Notes: generated by a model not told the origin, from the sequence alone. 64,000 nt of DNA from Hyphomicrobiales bacterium (GCA_017305715.1 JAFKKG010000038.1:1-64000), one strand, 5' to 3'. Positions 18,806 to 27,180 are shown, counted from the stretch's first letter. Numbers and translations: made by a program.

Positions 18806-21525
18806 GCATCGACGTCAATGGCAAGGCCTTCTCCGAATCCCCGCGAGCGGGCCAATGCCTGCGCACGTTCCTGCGCGAGCTCGGCCATTTCGGCGTCAAG
18901 AAGGGCTGCGATGCCGGCGATTGCGGCGCCTGCACGGTGCTGCTCGACGGCGAGCCGGTGCATAGCTGCCTGATCCCGGCGTTCCGCGCCGATGGCCACG
19001 CCGTGACCACGATCGAAGGTCTTGCGCCCGACGGCGGCCTGCATGCCATGCAGCAGGCGTTTCTCGATGCGCAGGGCTTTCAATGCGGCTTCTGCACCTC
19101 GGGCATGATCCTGACCTGCGCGTCGCTGAACCAGGCGCAGCGCCAGGATCTTGGCGCCTCGCTGAAAGGCAATATCTGCCGTTGCACCGGCTATCGCTCG
19201 ATCGAGGACGCGCTCAACGGCAAGAGCAATATCGAGGTCGCCGATGCCGGCACCGCGTTCGGCCGCAGCCTGCCCGCGCCCGCGGGCCCGAACGTGGTGC
19301 GCGGCGCGGAACGGTATACTTTCGACGTCGCGCCGGAGGGTCTGCTGCATCTGAAGATGCTGCGCTCGCCGCATCCGCACGCGAAGATCATTTCGATCGA
19401 CAAGAGCGCGGCGCTCCGCGTTCCCGGCGTGCATGCCGTACTGACATCGGAAGACGCCCCAGGCCGGCTGTTCTCGACGGCGCGGCACGAATGGGACTGG
19501 ATGGATCCTGACGACACCAAGGTGCTCGACACTGTCGTCCGCTTCATTGGCCAGAAAGTCGCCGCGGTGATCGCCGAGACCGAGGCGGCTGCCGAGGAGG
19601 GCTGCCGCAGGCTCAGGGTCGAATACGAGATCCTGCCCAATGTGATCGATCCTGCCGCGGCGATTGCGCCGGGCGCGCCTCTGATTCACAGCGACAAGAC
19701 CTCGAAACACCGTGTCGCCAACGCGGCCCGCAATATCGCGGCGGAAATCCATGGGGAGTTCGGCGATGTCGCGGCGGCGCTGGCACAGTCCGCCGTGACG
19801 TATGAAGGCACTTTCGCAACGCAGCGCGTGCAGCATGCCGCGCTGGAAACCCATGGCGGGCTGGCCTGGGTCGACGCCGACGGCGTACTGCATGTCCGCT
19901 CCAGCACGCAGGTGCCGTTTCTGACCCGGCGCGCGCTGGCCGATATCTTTGATTTGCCGCCCGACAAAGTTCGGGTGTTCTGCGAGCGCGTCGGCGGCGG
20001 CTTTGGCGGCAAACAGGAAATGTTCGTCGAGGATATCCTTGCCCTCGCGGCACTGAAGACCGGCCGTCCCGTCAAGTTCGAACTGACGCGGGAAGAGCAA
20101 TTCATTTCGACCTCGACGCGGCACCCGATGCAGGTCACCGTGAAAGCCGGCGCCGACAAGGACGGCAAACTGAGGGCGCTGCAGCTCGACGTGCTCTCCA
20201 ACACCGGCGCCTATGGCAACCATGCCGGCCCGGTGCTGTTTCATTCGGTCGGCGAATGCGTCAGCGTCTATAATTGCCCGAACAAGAAAGTCGACGGCGT
20301 CGCCGCCTACACCAACACCGTGCCATCGGGCGCGTTTCGCGGTTACGGCCTGCCGCAGACCATCCTTGCCGTCGAGGCCGCGATCGACGAGCTGGCAAGG
20401 CAGCTCGGCATCAGCCCGTTCGAAATGCGCCGCCGCAACATCGTCAAACCCGGCGACCCCATGCTGTCGCCGCCGGAATCCGAATATCATGACGTGATGT
20501 ATGGCAGCTACGGCCTCGACCAGTGCCTCGATCTGGTCGAGCGTGCGATGGCAACCGACGCGCCAAAGCCCAACCTGTCGGACGACTGGCTCATCGGCGA
20601 CGGCATCGCGCTGACCATGATCGACACCGTGCCGCCGGCCGGGCATTTTGCCGATTGCAGCGTGGGGCTGCGCGACGATGGCGGCTTCGACCTCACGGTC
20701 GGCACCGCCGAATTCGGCAACGGCACCGCGACCGTGCATCGGCAGATCGCAGCATCCGCGCTGGCGACAACGGTCGATCGCATTCATCTGCGCCAATCCG
20801 ACACCGCGCATGGCGGCCACGACACCGGCGCCTATGGCAGCGCCGGCATTTTCGTCGCCGGCAATGCGACGCAGGCAGCCGCCGAGAAACTGGCCGGCGA
20901 GCTGAAGCAATTCGCGGCGTCCTTGCTGGGCGAAAATCCGGATGCATGTACGCTTGATAACCACGCCACGGTCTGCGCCGGACGCCGCACGCCCTACGCG
21001 CTGCTCGCTGCCTCGGCGCGGTCGCTCGGCAAGACGCTGAGCGCCAGCGGCAATTCGTCCGGCACGCCGCGCTCGGTCGCCTTCAACGTGCAGGGTTTTC
21101 GCGTGGCGGTGAACAAATTCACCGGCGAGCTCAAGATCCTGAAAAGCGTGCAGGCCGCCGACGCCGGCCGCGTCGCCAATCCGATGCAGTGCCGCGGCCA
21201 GGTCGAGGGCGGCGTCGCGCAGTCGCTGGGAGCTGCGCTGTACGAGGAGATGGTGATCGACCAAGGCGGCCGCGTCATCAACCCGAAATTCCGCGACTAT
21301 CATCTGCCGTCGTTCGCCGATGTGCCGCGCACGGAAGTGTTGTTTGCCGATACGACCGACGCGCTGGGGCCGATGGGCGCCAAATCGATGAGCGAGAGCC
21401 CCTACAACCCGGTTGCCGCCGCGCTCGGCAACGCGATCGCGAACGCGACAGGTATTCGTTTCACGGCGACGCCGTTCAAGCCGGATCGGCTATGGCCGAA
21501 GCTGAATGAGAAGTTCGGGAAGTAG
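18802..21525 (+). CDS. xanthine dehydrogenase, fused 2Fe-2S and molybdopterin subunit
   Basis: 907 residues from ATG 18802. Residues 1-150 are a two-cluster iron-sulfur subunit: GCDAGDCGACTV for the plant-type cluster and GFCTSGM with ICRCTGYRS for the second. From about 165 on is the molybdenum-cofactor subunit with GGGFGGKQE, AFRGYGLPQ and a C-terminal Glu (E865, in KSMSESP) at the position of the catalytic base. Separate XdhA and XdhB chains are more common in bacteria; here Fe-S and Mo parts are joined while FAD is separate. Expected reaction: hypoxanthine or xanthine to urate. No XdhC or other cofactor-insertion gene is in the window. Other purine or aldehyde substrates are possible, but uricase follows directly. 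Confidence 0.85.
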   Translation: MSIDVNGKAFSESPRAGQCLRTFLRELGHFGVKKGCDAGDCGACTVLLDGEPVHSCLIPAFRADGHAVTTIEGLAPDGGLHAMQQAFLDAQGFQCGFCTSGMILTCASLNQAQRQDLGASLKGNICRCTGYRSIEDALNGKSNIEVADAGTAFGRSLPAPAGPNVVRGAERYTFDVAPEGLLHLKMLRSPHPHAKIISIDKSAALRVPGVHAVLTSEDAPGRLFSTARHEWDWMDPDDTKVLDTVVRFIGQKVAAVIAETEAAAEEGCRRLRVEYEILPNVIDPAAAIAPGAPLIHSDKTSKHRVANAARNIAAEIHGEFGDVAAALAQSAVTYEGTFATQRVQHAALETHGGLAWVDADGVLHVRSSTQVPFLTRRALADIFDLPPDKVRVFCERVGGGFGGKQEMFVEDILALAALKTGRPVKFELTREEQFISTSTRHPMQVTVKAGADKDGKLRALQLDVLSNTGAYGNHAGPVLFHSVGECVSVYNCPNKKVDGVAAYTNTVPSGAFRGYGLPQTILAVEAAIDELARQLGISPFEMRRRNIVKPGDPMLSPPESEYHDVMYGSYGLDQCLDLVERAMATDAPKPNLSDDWLIGDGIALTMIDTVPPAGHFADCSVGLRDDGGFDLTVGTAEFGNGTATVHRQIAASALATTVDRIHLRQSDTAHGGHDTGAYGSAGIFVAGNATQAAAEKLAGELKQFAASLLGENPDACTLDNHATVCAGRRTPYALLAASARSLGKTLSASGNSSGTPRSVAFNVQGFRVAVNKFTGELKILKSVQAADAGRVANPMQCRGQVEGGVAQSLGAALYEEMVIDQGGRVINPKFRDYHLPSFADVPRTEVLFADTTDALGPMGAKSMSESPYNPVAAALGNAIANATGIRFTATPFKPDRLWPKLNEKFGK

Positions 21526-21543
21526 TGCGTGAAAACAAACCCT

Positions 21544-21631
21544 CGTCATGGCCGGGCTTGACCCACGGGTGTCCACGTCTTTGTCACAAGGAAGCAAGAC
21601 GTGGATGCCCGGCACAAGGCCGGGCATGACG
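21544..21631. repeat. long imperfect palindrome, family C intergenic element
   Basis: The outer arms CGTCATGGCCGGGCTTG (21544-21560) and CAAGGCCGGGCATGACG (21615-21631) are inverted copies with one difference. Inner arms CCACGTCTT and AAGACGTGG extend the hairpin, giving an 88-base cruciform-like unit. It lies between convergent genes and may act as a terminator. The GGCCGGGCATGACG motif is familiar from alphaproteobacterial intergenic repeats. Confidence 0.75.
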
Positions 21632-21650
21632 ACCCAATCATCCGGCAAGC

Positions 21651-22493
21651 TTACCCCCGCCCCACCGTGCACTCGATCTGGCCGTGCGGCTCGTCGGTCG
21701 GCAGGAACACGTCGTTGTTGTTATCGAGGCCGAACGCCGACAGGTTCATCGGGATGAAATGCATGTTCGGGCAGGCCATGCTGATCTCGGAAATCTCCGG
21801 CACCGCCGCCAGCGCCGCCTCGCCCATCCGGTAGAGGCTGTCCTGGACGCTCTTGCTGTAGGTCGTCGAAAACACTTCCAGCACGGTGTCCAAAATCTTC
21901 CTGTTGGCCACGGGATAGTTGGCCGGCTTGCCCGACCATTTCCACGACGCCACCATGCTGGTCGCGCACATCCGATCGGCGGTCGGCGGGATCGTGGTGT
22001 AGGAATCCTTGACGTAGTTCTCCCAGCCCGACTGCGTCGACTTCATGAAGGTAAAACCGTCGATGCCGGAGGCCATCGTGGTGGCGCCGCCGCGGACCGA
22101 CGACAATTCCACGGTCGGCTTGCCGTTGCTGTCGAGCACGAAGCTGTGCGGATGCGGCTTGCCGCCGAAACTCAAGCGGCTCCATTTGGTCTCATGCACG
22201 GTGAGCGCGACGGAGGCGATTTGCGGATAGGTGTCGAGATATTTCTTGGCCAGCACCTGGCAGAATTCCTCGGTGCAGAGGCCGGTGTTTTCACGGGCGA
22301 CGATGTTGACGACGTTCTTGATGGTGTCGGTCGAAACCGAGGTGGAATTGTCGCCGTGGGTATAGGCCGGCGCAAAGTCGCCTTCCATCATCGCCTTGAC
22401 GTTGAGCTGGCTGACCTCCTGGCGGTCGCCGTCGCGATGAATCCGCATCACGCGGACGCGGCCCTTCCCATATCTGTTCCTGATCAGCGGCAC
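21651..22493 (-). CDS. uricase (factor-independent urate hydroxylase)
   Basis: 280 residues from a GTG at 22493, chosen because a perfect GGAGG lies seven bases upstream. The open frame continues far upstream without coding character. Uricase oxidises urate to 5-hydroxyisourate with O2 and no cofactor. The charge-relay residues are in place: K10 (RYGKGRV), T55 (VSTDTIKN) and H245 (PNMHFIPMN). The FTFMKSTQSGW segment that binds substrate is also present. The product feeds the HIU hydrolase domain at 24207. A sigma-54 promoter lies at 22558-22573, and the gene is divergent from an NCS2 permease, presumably a urate/xanthine importer. Confidence 0.92.
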   Translation of the reverse strand: MPLIRNRYGKGRVRVMRIHRDGDRQEVSQLNVKAMMEGDFAPAYTHGDNSTSVSTDTIKNVVNIVARENTGLCTEEFCQVLAKKYLDTYPQIASVALTVHETKWSRLSFGGKPHPHSFVLDSNGKPTVELSSVRGGATTMASGIDGFTFMKSTQSGWENYVKDSYTTIPPTADRMCATSMVASWKWSGKPANYPVANRKILDTVLEVFSTTYSKSVQDSLYRMGEAALAAVPEISEISMACPNMHFIPMNLSAFGLDNNNDVFLPTDEPHGQIECTVGRG

Positions 22494-22557
22494 GTGGCAG
22501 CCTCCAATTCGCCGGTAATTTCGCGGGACACCGGTCGCCCGATATGGTCCAATATTG

Positions 22558-22573
22558 AGCAACGTTCGTGCCA
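22558..22573 (-). promoter_or_regulatory. sigma-54 promoter of uricase
   Basis: On the minus strand TGGCACGAACGTTGCT is a full match to TGGCACG-N4-TTGCW with correct spacing. The -12 element lies about 65 bases before the GTG at 22493. Confidence 0.85.
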
Positions 22574-22626
22574 TTGGGCAAGCTCGGGACCAGATTCCCG
22601 GAAGCCGGCTCCGGAAGGCCAGCGTC

Positions 22627-22642
22627 TGGCACGCGCCTTGTA
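22627..22642 (+). promoter_or_regulatory. probable sigma-54 promoter of the NCS2 permease
   Basis: TGGCACGCGCCTTGTA has a perfect -24 half (TGGCACG) and TTG at -12, but the invariant C is T (GT in place of GC), so activity is less certain. It is about 44 bases before ATG 22686, and back-to-back with the uricase promoter. Confidence 0.45.
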
Positions 22643-22685
22643 TTGGGTTGAACGGGCCGGGGGGCCCGCCAAAGGGGGCTCCGCC

Positions 22686-24089
22686 ATGACCACGACCAGC
22701 GACATCCATCCGGTCGACCAGACGCTGCCGGCGCCGCGGCTGCTGGCGCTCGGCCTGCAGCACGTGCTCGTGATGTATGCCGGCGCGGTCGCGGTGCCCC
22801 TGATCATCGGCCGGGCGCTGAAGCTGCCGCCCGAAGACGTCGCCTTCCTGATCTCGGCCGACCTGTTCGCCTGCGGCCTCGCCACGCTGGTGCAATGTCT
22901 CGGCTTTCCCGGCGTCGGCATCCGGCTTCCTGTCATGATGGGGGTGACGTTCGCCTCGGTCGGGCCAATGCTGTCGATGGCCGCCGCGCCCGATATCGGC
23001 CTGCTCGGCATCTATGGTTCGGTGATCGCTGCCGGAATATTCGGCATCATTGCCGCGCCCTTCATCAGCCGGCTGCTGCCGCTGTTTCCGCCCGTGGTCA
23101 CCGGAACCATCATCCTGGTGATCGGCATCTCGCTGATGCGGGTGGGTATCAACTGGGCCGGCGGCGGCCTGCCGACCCTGACCAAAATGGTCGACGGCGT
23201 CCCCGGCGCCTTTCCCAATCCCGCTTATGGCCAGTTGCAGGGGCTCGGCATCGCGCTGTTCGTGCTGCTGGTGATCCTCGCGCTGATCAAATGGGGCAAA
23301 GGTTTCGTCGCCAATGTGGCCGTGCTGCTCGGCATCATCGCCGGCGCGGTGCTCGCCAGTATATTCGGCGTCATGCATTTCGAAAAAGTCGCAGCGGCCC
23401 CCCGGGGCGCGCTGGTGGTCCCGTTCCACTTCGGCATGCCGACATTCCATCTGGTGCCCATCATCACCATGTGCATCGTGATGATCGTAGTCATGATCGA
23501 GTCGCTCGGCATGTTCCTGGCGCTCGGCGAGATCACCGGCAAGAAGATCGATCGCGAGGCGCTGACGCGCGGCCTGCGCGCCGACGGCGTCGGTACCCTG
23601 CTCGGCGGCATCTTCAACACGTTCCCCTATACCTCGTTCTCGCAGAATGTCGGCCTCGTCAGCGTCACCGGCGTGCGCTCGCGCTGGGTCACGATATCAG
23701 GCGGCGCCATCATGCTGCTGCTCGGGCTGTTGCCGAAGATGGCAGCGTTGGTCGAGGCGGTGCCGCTGGTCGTGCTCGGCGGCGCGGGGCTTGTGATGTT
23801 CGGCATGGTGGCCGCGACCGGCGCGCGGATCCTGGCCACGGTGGATTTCAGGAACAACCAGTTCAATTTGTTCGTGGTCGCGATCTCGGTCGGCTTCGGC
23901 ATGATCCCGCTGGTGGCGCCGAACTTCTTCAAGAACCTGCCGCACGACCTGCACCCGCTGCTGGAGTCGGGCATCCTGCTTTGCGCGCTGGTCGCGGTGG
24001 TGCTGAACGCCTTCTTCAATGGCGTCGGCAGCAAGGCGGCGGCGGAAGCCGATGCCGCGGCGGCGGCGTCATCGGCGCAGCATGTGTGA
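22686..24089 (+). CDS. NCS2-family purine (urate/xanthine) permease
   Basis: 467 residues, ATG 22686 after AAAGGGGG. Proton symporter of the nucleobase-ascorbate (NAT/NCS2) family with 12-14 membrane segments. The family signature is present as SQNVGLVSVTGVRSR, and the upstream segment with IESLGMFLALGEITG provides the conserved Glu. Bacterial relatives import xanthine, urate or uracil; being divergent from uricase favours urate or xanthine. The C-terminus is an Ala-rich tail (KAAAEADAAAAASSAQHV). A dispersed repeat follows the stop and separates it from the convergent ureide operon. Confidence 0.88.
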   Translation: MTTTSDIHPVDQTLPAPRLLALGLQHVLVMYAGAVAVPLIIGRALKLPPEDVAFLISADLFACGLATLVQCLGFPGVGIRLPVMMGVTFASVGPMLSMAAAPDIGLLGIYGSVIAAGIFGIIAAPFISRLLPLFPPVVTGTIILVIGISLMRVGINWAGGGLPTLTKMVDGVPGAFPNPAYGQLQGLGIALFVLLVILALIKWGKGFVANVAVLLGIIAGAVLASIFGVMHFEKVAAAPRGALVVPFHFGMPTFHLVPIITMCIVMIVVMIESLGMFLALGEITGKKIDREALTRGLRADGVGTLLGGIFNTFPYTSFSQNVGLVSVTGVRSRWVTISGGAIMLLLGLLPKMAALVEAVPLVVLGGAGLVMFGMVAATGARILATVDFRNNQFNLFVVAISVGFGMIPLVAPNFFKNLPHDLHPLLESGILLCALVAVVLNAFFNGVGSKAAAEADAAAAASSAQHV

Positions 24090-24097
24090 TTCAGATC

Positions 24098-24202
24098 CTC
24101 ATCCTGAGGAGCGGCGCCTTCGCCGCGTCTCGAAGGATGCAGGCCCGTCTGTGGCCTCATGGTTCGAGACGCGCGGAGACGCGCTCCTCACCACGAGGGG
24201 AA
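24098..24202. repeat. dispersed palindromic repeat, family A copy 2
   Basis: CTCATCCTGAGGAGCGGCG, GTCTCGAAGGATGCAGGCC, GGCCTCATGGTTCGAGACG and GCTCCTCACCACGAGG occur in order, forming two hairpins that face each other. It shares the central text GAAGGATGCAGGCCCGTCTG with copy 3 at 26869-26974. It sits between convergent genes. Confidence 0.8.
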
Positions 24203-24206
24203 AGAC

Positions 24207-25085
24207 CTAACTCCCCCGATACGTCGCGTAGCTCCACGGCGTCACCAGCAACGGCACGTGGAGGTGGCCTTCGGGATCGCTGACCGAAAAGCGCAGCGGG
24301 ATCTGATCGAGGAACGGCGGGTCCGACATCGGCACGTTACGCCGCGCAAAATATTCGCCGACGCGAAACAGCAGCTCATAATGCCCGATCGGCACCGGTC
24401 GGTCGCCGATCAGCGGCTGGTCGGTGCGGCCGTCGCTGTTGGTGACCGCACGCGCCACTACGCGGGACTCGCCGAGGTCGGACAGTTCGGTCAGGACGAC
24501 GGAAATTCCCGCCGCGGGTTTGCCGCTGTGGGTATCCAGCACATGGGTCGACAGCCGTCCGTTCACGGGCAAGCGATCATCCGCCGCGATCAGTTGGTCG
24601 AGACGCAGCGCCGCGATCCGGTATATTTCCGACAGCGAAACCTGGGTCTCGGTCTTCGCATCGTTCGGCAGCCGGCGTTCGAAATCGCGCAGGATGGAAT
24701 CCCGGGTCTGCCGGCGCGCGCAGACGATATAGGGGAAACCGAATTTGGCGCGGTAGGCATTGTTGGCACGCTCGAACGCCTCAAATTCCGCATCCGACAA
24801 CCGGTCGAGGCCGACGCTGTTTTGTTCGGCGCTGGATTCGGCGGTCAATCCGGCGGCGCGCTGGGTCTTGTTGGCCAGATCAGGATGCGCCTGGATCAGT
24901 GCAAGGTGGATGTCTGACGGCGCGCGATCGACCACGGCCCGCATCGCGTCGAACAGGGATTTGACGCTGACGAACGGCCGGGCGGCGGCGGCCTGTTCGG
25001 CGATCCATGGCGAATATTCAAAAATGTTGCCGAGAGCTTTGACGAAATCGTCCTGGCTGGCCGTGTTGAGATCGGAAAGCTTCAT
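24207..25085 (-). CDS. bifunctional OHCU decarboxylase / 5-hydroxyisourate hydrolase
   Basis: 292 residues from ATG 25085; ATG 25091 is also possible, but its GGGGA would then be too close. Residues 1-165 are OHCU decarboxylase (UraD): catalytic H67 in LIQAHPDLA, SSAEQ at 85-88 and the signature NAYRAKFGFPYIVCARR. Residues 175-292 are HIU hydrolase (UraH, transthyretin-like): LSTHVLDTHSGKPAAG with H181, R220, H276 and the diagnostic C-terminal YRGS. The order is decarboxylase then hydrolase, as in the plant allantoin synthase. Together the domains convert uricase product to (S)-allantoin. The protein contains no peroxisomal or other export signal. It is the third gene of the DUF3830-puuE operon. 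Confidence 0.93.
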   Translation of the reverse strand: MKLSDLNTASQDDFVKALGNIFEYSPWIAEQAAAARPFVSVKSLFDAMRAVVDRAPSDIHLALIQAHPDLANKTQRAAGLTAESSAEQNSVGLDRLSDAEFEAFERANNAYRAKFGFPYIVCARRQTRDSILRDFERRLPNDAKTETQVSLSEIYRIAALRLDQLIAADDRLPVNGRLSTHVLDTHSGKPAAGISVVLTELSDLGESRVVARAVTNSDGRTDQPLIGDRPVPIGHYELLFRVGEYFARRNVPMSDPPFLDQIPLRFSVSDPEGHLHVPLLVTPWSYATYRGS

Positions 25086-25099
25086 CGACATTCCCCGGC

Positions 25100-26032
25100 C
25101 TATCCAATGCTTGCGGCGTTCTCGGCCAGATGGGCAAGATGGGTGTGGAAATGCTGAGCGATCTGCAGCCGCGTCGGCACCCACACGCGATCATGCTTCT
25201 GGACGTAATCGAGGAAGCGTATCAGCGACGCCGCGCGGCCGGGCCGGCCGACGACGCGGCAATGCAGGCCGACCGACATCATCTTCGGCGAGGTCGCGCC
25301 TTCGGCGTAGAGCACATCAAAGCTGTCCTTCAAATAGGTGAAGAACTCGTCGCCGCCGCCAAAGCCCTGCGCGTTCACGAACCGCATGTCGTTGGCGTCG
25401 AGCGTATAGGGAATGACCAGATGCGGCGGCAGAGCGGGCGTCTTGATCCAGTATGGCAGATCATCGGCATAGGAATCGCAGAGATAAAGCAGGCCGCCGG
25501 CTTCCATCAGAAGCCGTAGCGTATTGATCGAGGAACGCCCGGTGTACCAGCCGAGCGGACGCTCGCCCGTCGCCTCGGTATGAACGCGGATCGCCTCGGC
25601 GATTTCCCGGCGCTCCTCGGCTTCCGACATGTCCTTGTGCTCGATCCATTTCAGGCCGTGGCTGGCGATATCCCAGTCCGCTTCCTTCATGGCGGCGACC
25701 ACTTCGGGATTGCGTTGCAGCGCGGTGGCGACGCCGAACACGGTGGCCGGCATCTTGCGTTCGGTGAACATCCGCCACAGCCGCCAGAAGCCAGCGCGTG
25801 AACCATATTCGAACATCGATTCGATATTGGCGTGGCGCTGGCCCGGCCAGGGCTGCGCGCCCAGCACATCGGACAGGAACGCCTCCGAGGCCTTGTCCCC
25901 GTGCAAAATGTTGTTCTCGCCGCCCTCTTCGAAATTCACCACGAACTGCACGGCGACCCGTGCATTACCGGGCCAGTGCGGATCGGGCGGGTTGCGGCCG
26001 TAGCCGCGCAGATCGCGCGGGTAACCCGTCAC
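25100..26032 (-). CDS. puuE: allantoinase PuuE (polysaccharide deacetylase-like)
   Basis: 310 residues starting at a GTG at 26032 that directly follows the stop codon of the DUF3830 gene (TAG then GTG). Metal-independent allantoinase of the NodB-like fold, as known from Pseudomonas. Visible landmarks are FVVNFEEGGENN, GSRAGFWRLWRMF, the conserved DIASHGLKW segment, LGWYTGRSS and CDSYADDLPYW. The reaction is (S)-allantoin plus water to allantoate, which feeds AllC at 2089. The 14-base gap to the OHCU/HIU gene shows a single transcript. Confidence 0.9.
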   Translation of the reverse strand: MTGYPRDLRGYGRNPPDPHWPGNARVAVQFVVNFEEGGENNILHGDKASEAFLSDVLGAQPWPGQRHANIESMFEYGSRAGFWRLWRMFTERKMPATVFGVATALQRNPEVVAAMKEADWDIASHGLKWIEHKDMSEAEERREIAEAIRVHTEATGERPLGWYTGRSSINTLRLLMEAGGLLYLCDSYADDLPYWIKTPALPPHLVIPYTLDANDMRFVNAQGFGGGDEFFTYLKDSFDVLYAEGATSPKMMSVGLHCRVVGRPGRAASLIRFLDYVQKHDRVWVPTRLQIAQHFHTHLAHLAENAASIG

Positions 26033-26446
26033 CTAGACTTCCTCGAAACGGATTTTTTGCGCGCCCTTCCACAGCACGGTCTTGCCGAAGGCGGTGAGAT
26101 TCTCCAGCCCCGAGGTCAGGGTGATGAAATGGTTGCCGGCGAGTTGGCCCATCTTGCTGGCGAAATGCACGCCGCCATAGGCGAGCAGGATTTCGGTTTC
26201 GCTGATGCCGCCGGGATAGAGGATGATCTGGCCCGGCGCGGGATAGCTCGTGTGGTTCTCGTAGGAGACGCCGAAATCGAGATCGCCGAGCGGCATCCAG
26301 ACGCCCTCGCCGCTCCAGCGGACATGGATCGCCTGGCTTTCGAACGGCATCGCCTTGCGAAAGGCGGCCGCCGTCTTGGGCGCCAGTTGCTCCTCAAAAC
26401 GGGCTTCAAAGGTGAAGTCGCCGGCGCGGACGATCAGTTTGCTCAT
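26033..26446 (-). CDS. DUF3830 family protein (cyclophilin-like)
   Basis: 137 residues from ATG 26446. I recognise DUF3830 from the pattern FEARFEEQLAPKTAAAFRKAMPF and the ending segment, a cyclophilin-like beta-barrel. The family has no established function that I know of, although it is repeatedly found beside ureide and hydantoin-type genes. Here it leads the operon with PuuE allantoinase and the OHCU/HIU enzyme, zero bases apart from puuE, which points to a role in allantoin handling such as a racemase or a chaperone-like step. This role is inference. A sigma-54 candidate lies upstream. Confidence 0.8.
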   Translation of the reverse strand: MSKLIVRAGDFTFEARFEEQLAPKTAAAFRKAMPFESQAIHVRWSGEGVWMPLGDLDFGVSYENHTSYPAPGQIILYPGGISETEILLAYGGVHFASKMGQLAGNHFITLTSGLENLTAFGKTVLWKGAQKIRFEEV

Positions 26447-26508
26447 CGATCTCTTCTCTCGGGTGCGGACAGGGTTCAGCCCTATCCATTGCAGCCGGGA
26501 TTAGCGGA

Positions 26509-26524
26509 AGCAAGGACCATTCCA
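26509..26524 (-). promoter_or_regulatory. sigma-54 promoter of the DUF3830-puuE-OHCU/HIU operon
   Basis: On the minus strand TGGAATGGTCCTTGCT has TGG at -24 and TTGCT at -12, with ten bases between GG and GC. The -12 end is about 63 bases before ATG 26446. It closely resembles the candidate of 8-oxoguanine deaminase (17894-17909). Confidence 0.65.
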
Positions 26525-26539
26525 GCCAAAAAACCCCGG

Positions 26540-26833
26540 CTATTCCTTTGGCCGCCGGTCATAGGACCAGCCGAAAATGCCGCCGCGCTGCACCTCCGGT
26601 TCCGGCGCTGGGGCCGCCGCAGGCGCTTCTCGCACCTCGGCCTGCACGGGCGGCGGCACCGGCAGGTTGTCGCACTTCATGGAATAGACCAGTTCGCCCC
26701 TGGCGGTACGGCCGATCGGCGCGCAGGGATCGGCGGCGCGCGCGGTGTTCTTCGGCACGGCCTTGGGCGCCGGCTGGGTCTGGGCCCATGCCGGGGAAGC
26801 TATCAGCACCATCACGAGCAAAATTTTCTTCAT
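26540..26833 (-). CDS. small secreted hypothetical protein
   Basis: 97 residues, ATG 26833 after GCGAGG. The signal peptide MKKILLVMVLIASPAWA is cleaved before QTQ. The mature part is Pro/Ala-rich with two Cys (DPCAPIG and SMKCDNL) that could pair in a disulfide, and a charged C-terminus (SYDRRPKE). I do not recognise a family. It lies between the ureide operon and a family A repeat, and has no obvious partner. Confidence 0.65.
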   Translation of the reverse strand: MKKILLVMVLIASPAWAQTQPAPKAVPKNTARAADPCAPIGRTARGELVYSMKCDNLPVPPPVQAEVREAPAAAPAPEPEVQRGGIFGWSYDRRPKE

Positions 26834-26868
26834 CGGCCTCGCTCTACGAACGCATTCTCTGGCTGATA

Positions 26869-26974
26869 GACCTCATCCGGAGGAGCGCGCGCTAGCGCGC
26901 CTCGAAGGATGCAGGCCCGTCTGTGGCCCCATGGTCCGAGACGGCGCAAGAGCGTCTCCTCACCATGAGGGTCG
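26869..26974. repeat. dispersed palindromic repeat, family A copy 3
   Basis: CTCATCCGGAGGAGCGCGCGC, CTCGAAGGATGCAGGCCCG, GGTCCGAGACGGCGC and CTCCTCACCATGAGGGTC occur in the same order as in the copy at 24098-24202. It lies in the 347-base gap 26834-27180, in which I see no gene. Confidence 0.8.
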
Positions 26975-27180
26975 TTCCGGGAGCGCAGTCTACGACAGGA
27001 CCGGGAACGCCGCTGCTGAATATTTAGCCTGACAACGCGTCTGACCAAGAAATTTGCTCGCCACTTCGTGATGTCGGCGCCCGTCAAAATTCGCAGCCGC
27101 CATCGCTATGTGCAGTGACCAAGCTAGGCAGCGGGGTCCGAAAGCCTCGCTAGCGAACAAAGGCCAAAGGGAGAACCACC

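Noticed and set aside
18712-21303. 863-codon open frame on the minus strand opposite xanthine dehydrogenase
   Set aside because: Composition (very rich in Ala, Arg, Gly, His, Asp) is that of an antisense shadow of a high-GC gene. No ribosome binding site and no recognisable domain; the plus strand carries all xanthine dehydrogenase motifs.
22494-23450. Upstream extension of the uricase frame through the NCS2 permease
   Set aside because: It is a shadow of the permease gene. The GTG at 22493 with GGAGG gives the canonical uricase N-terminus with catalytic K10.
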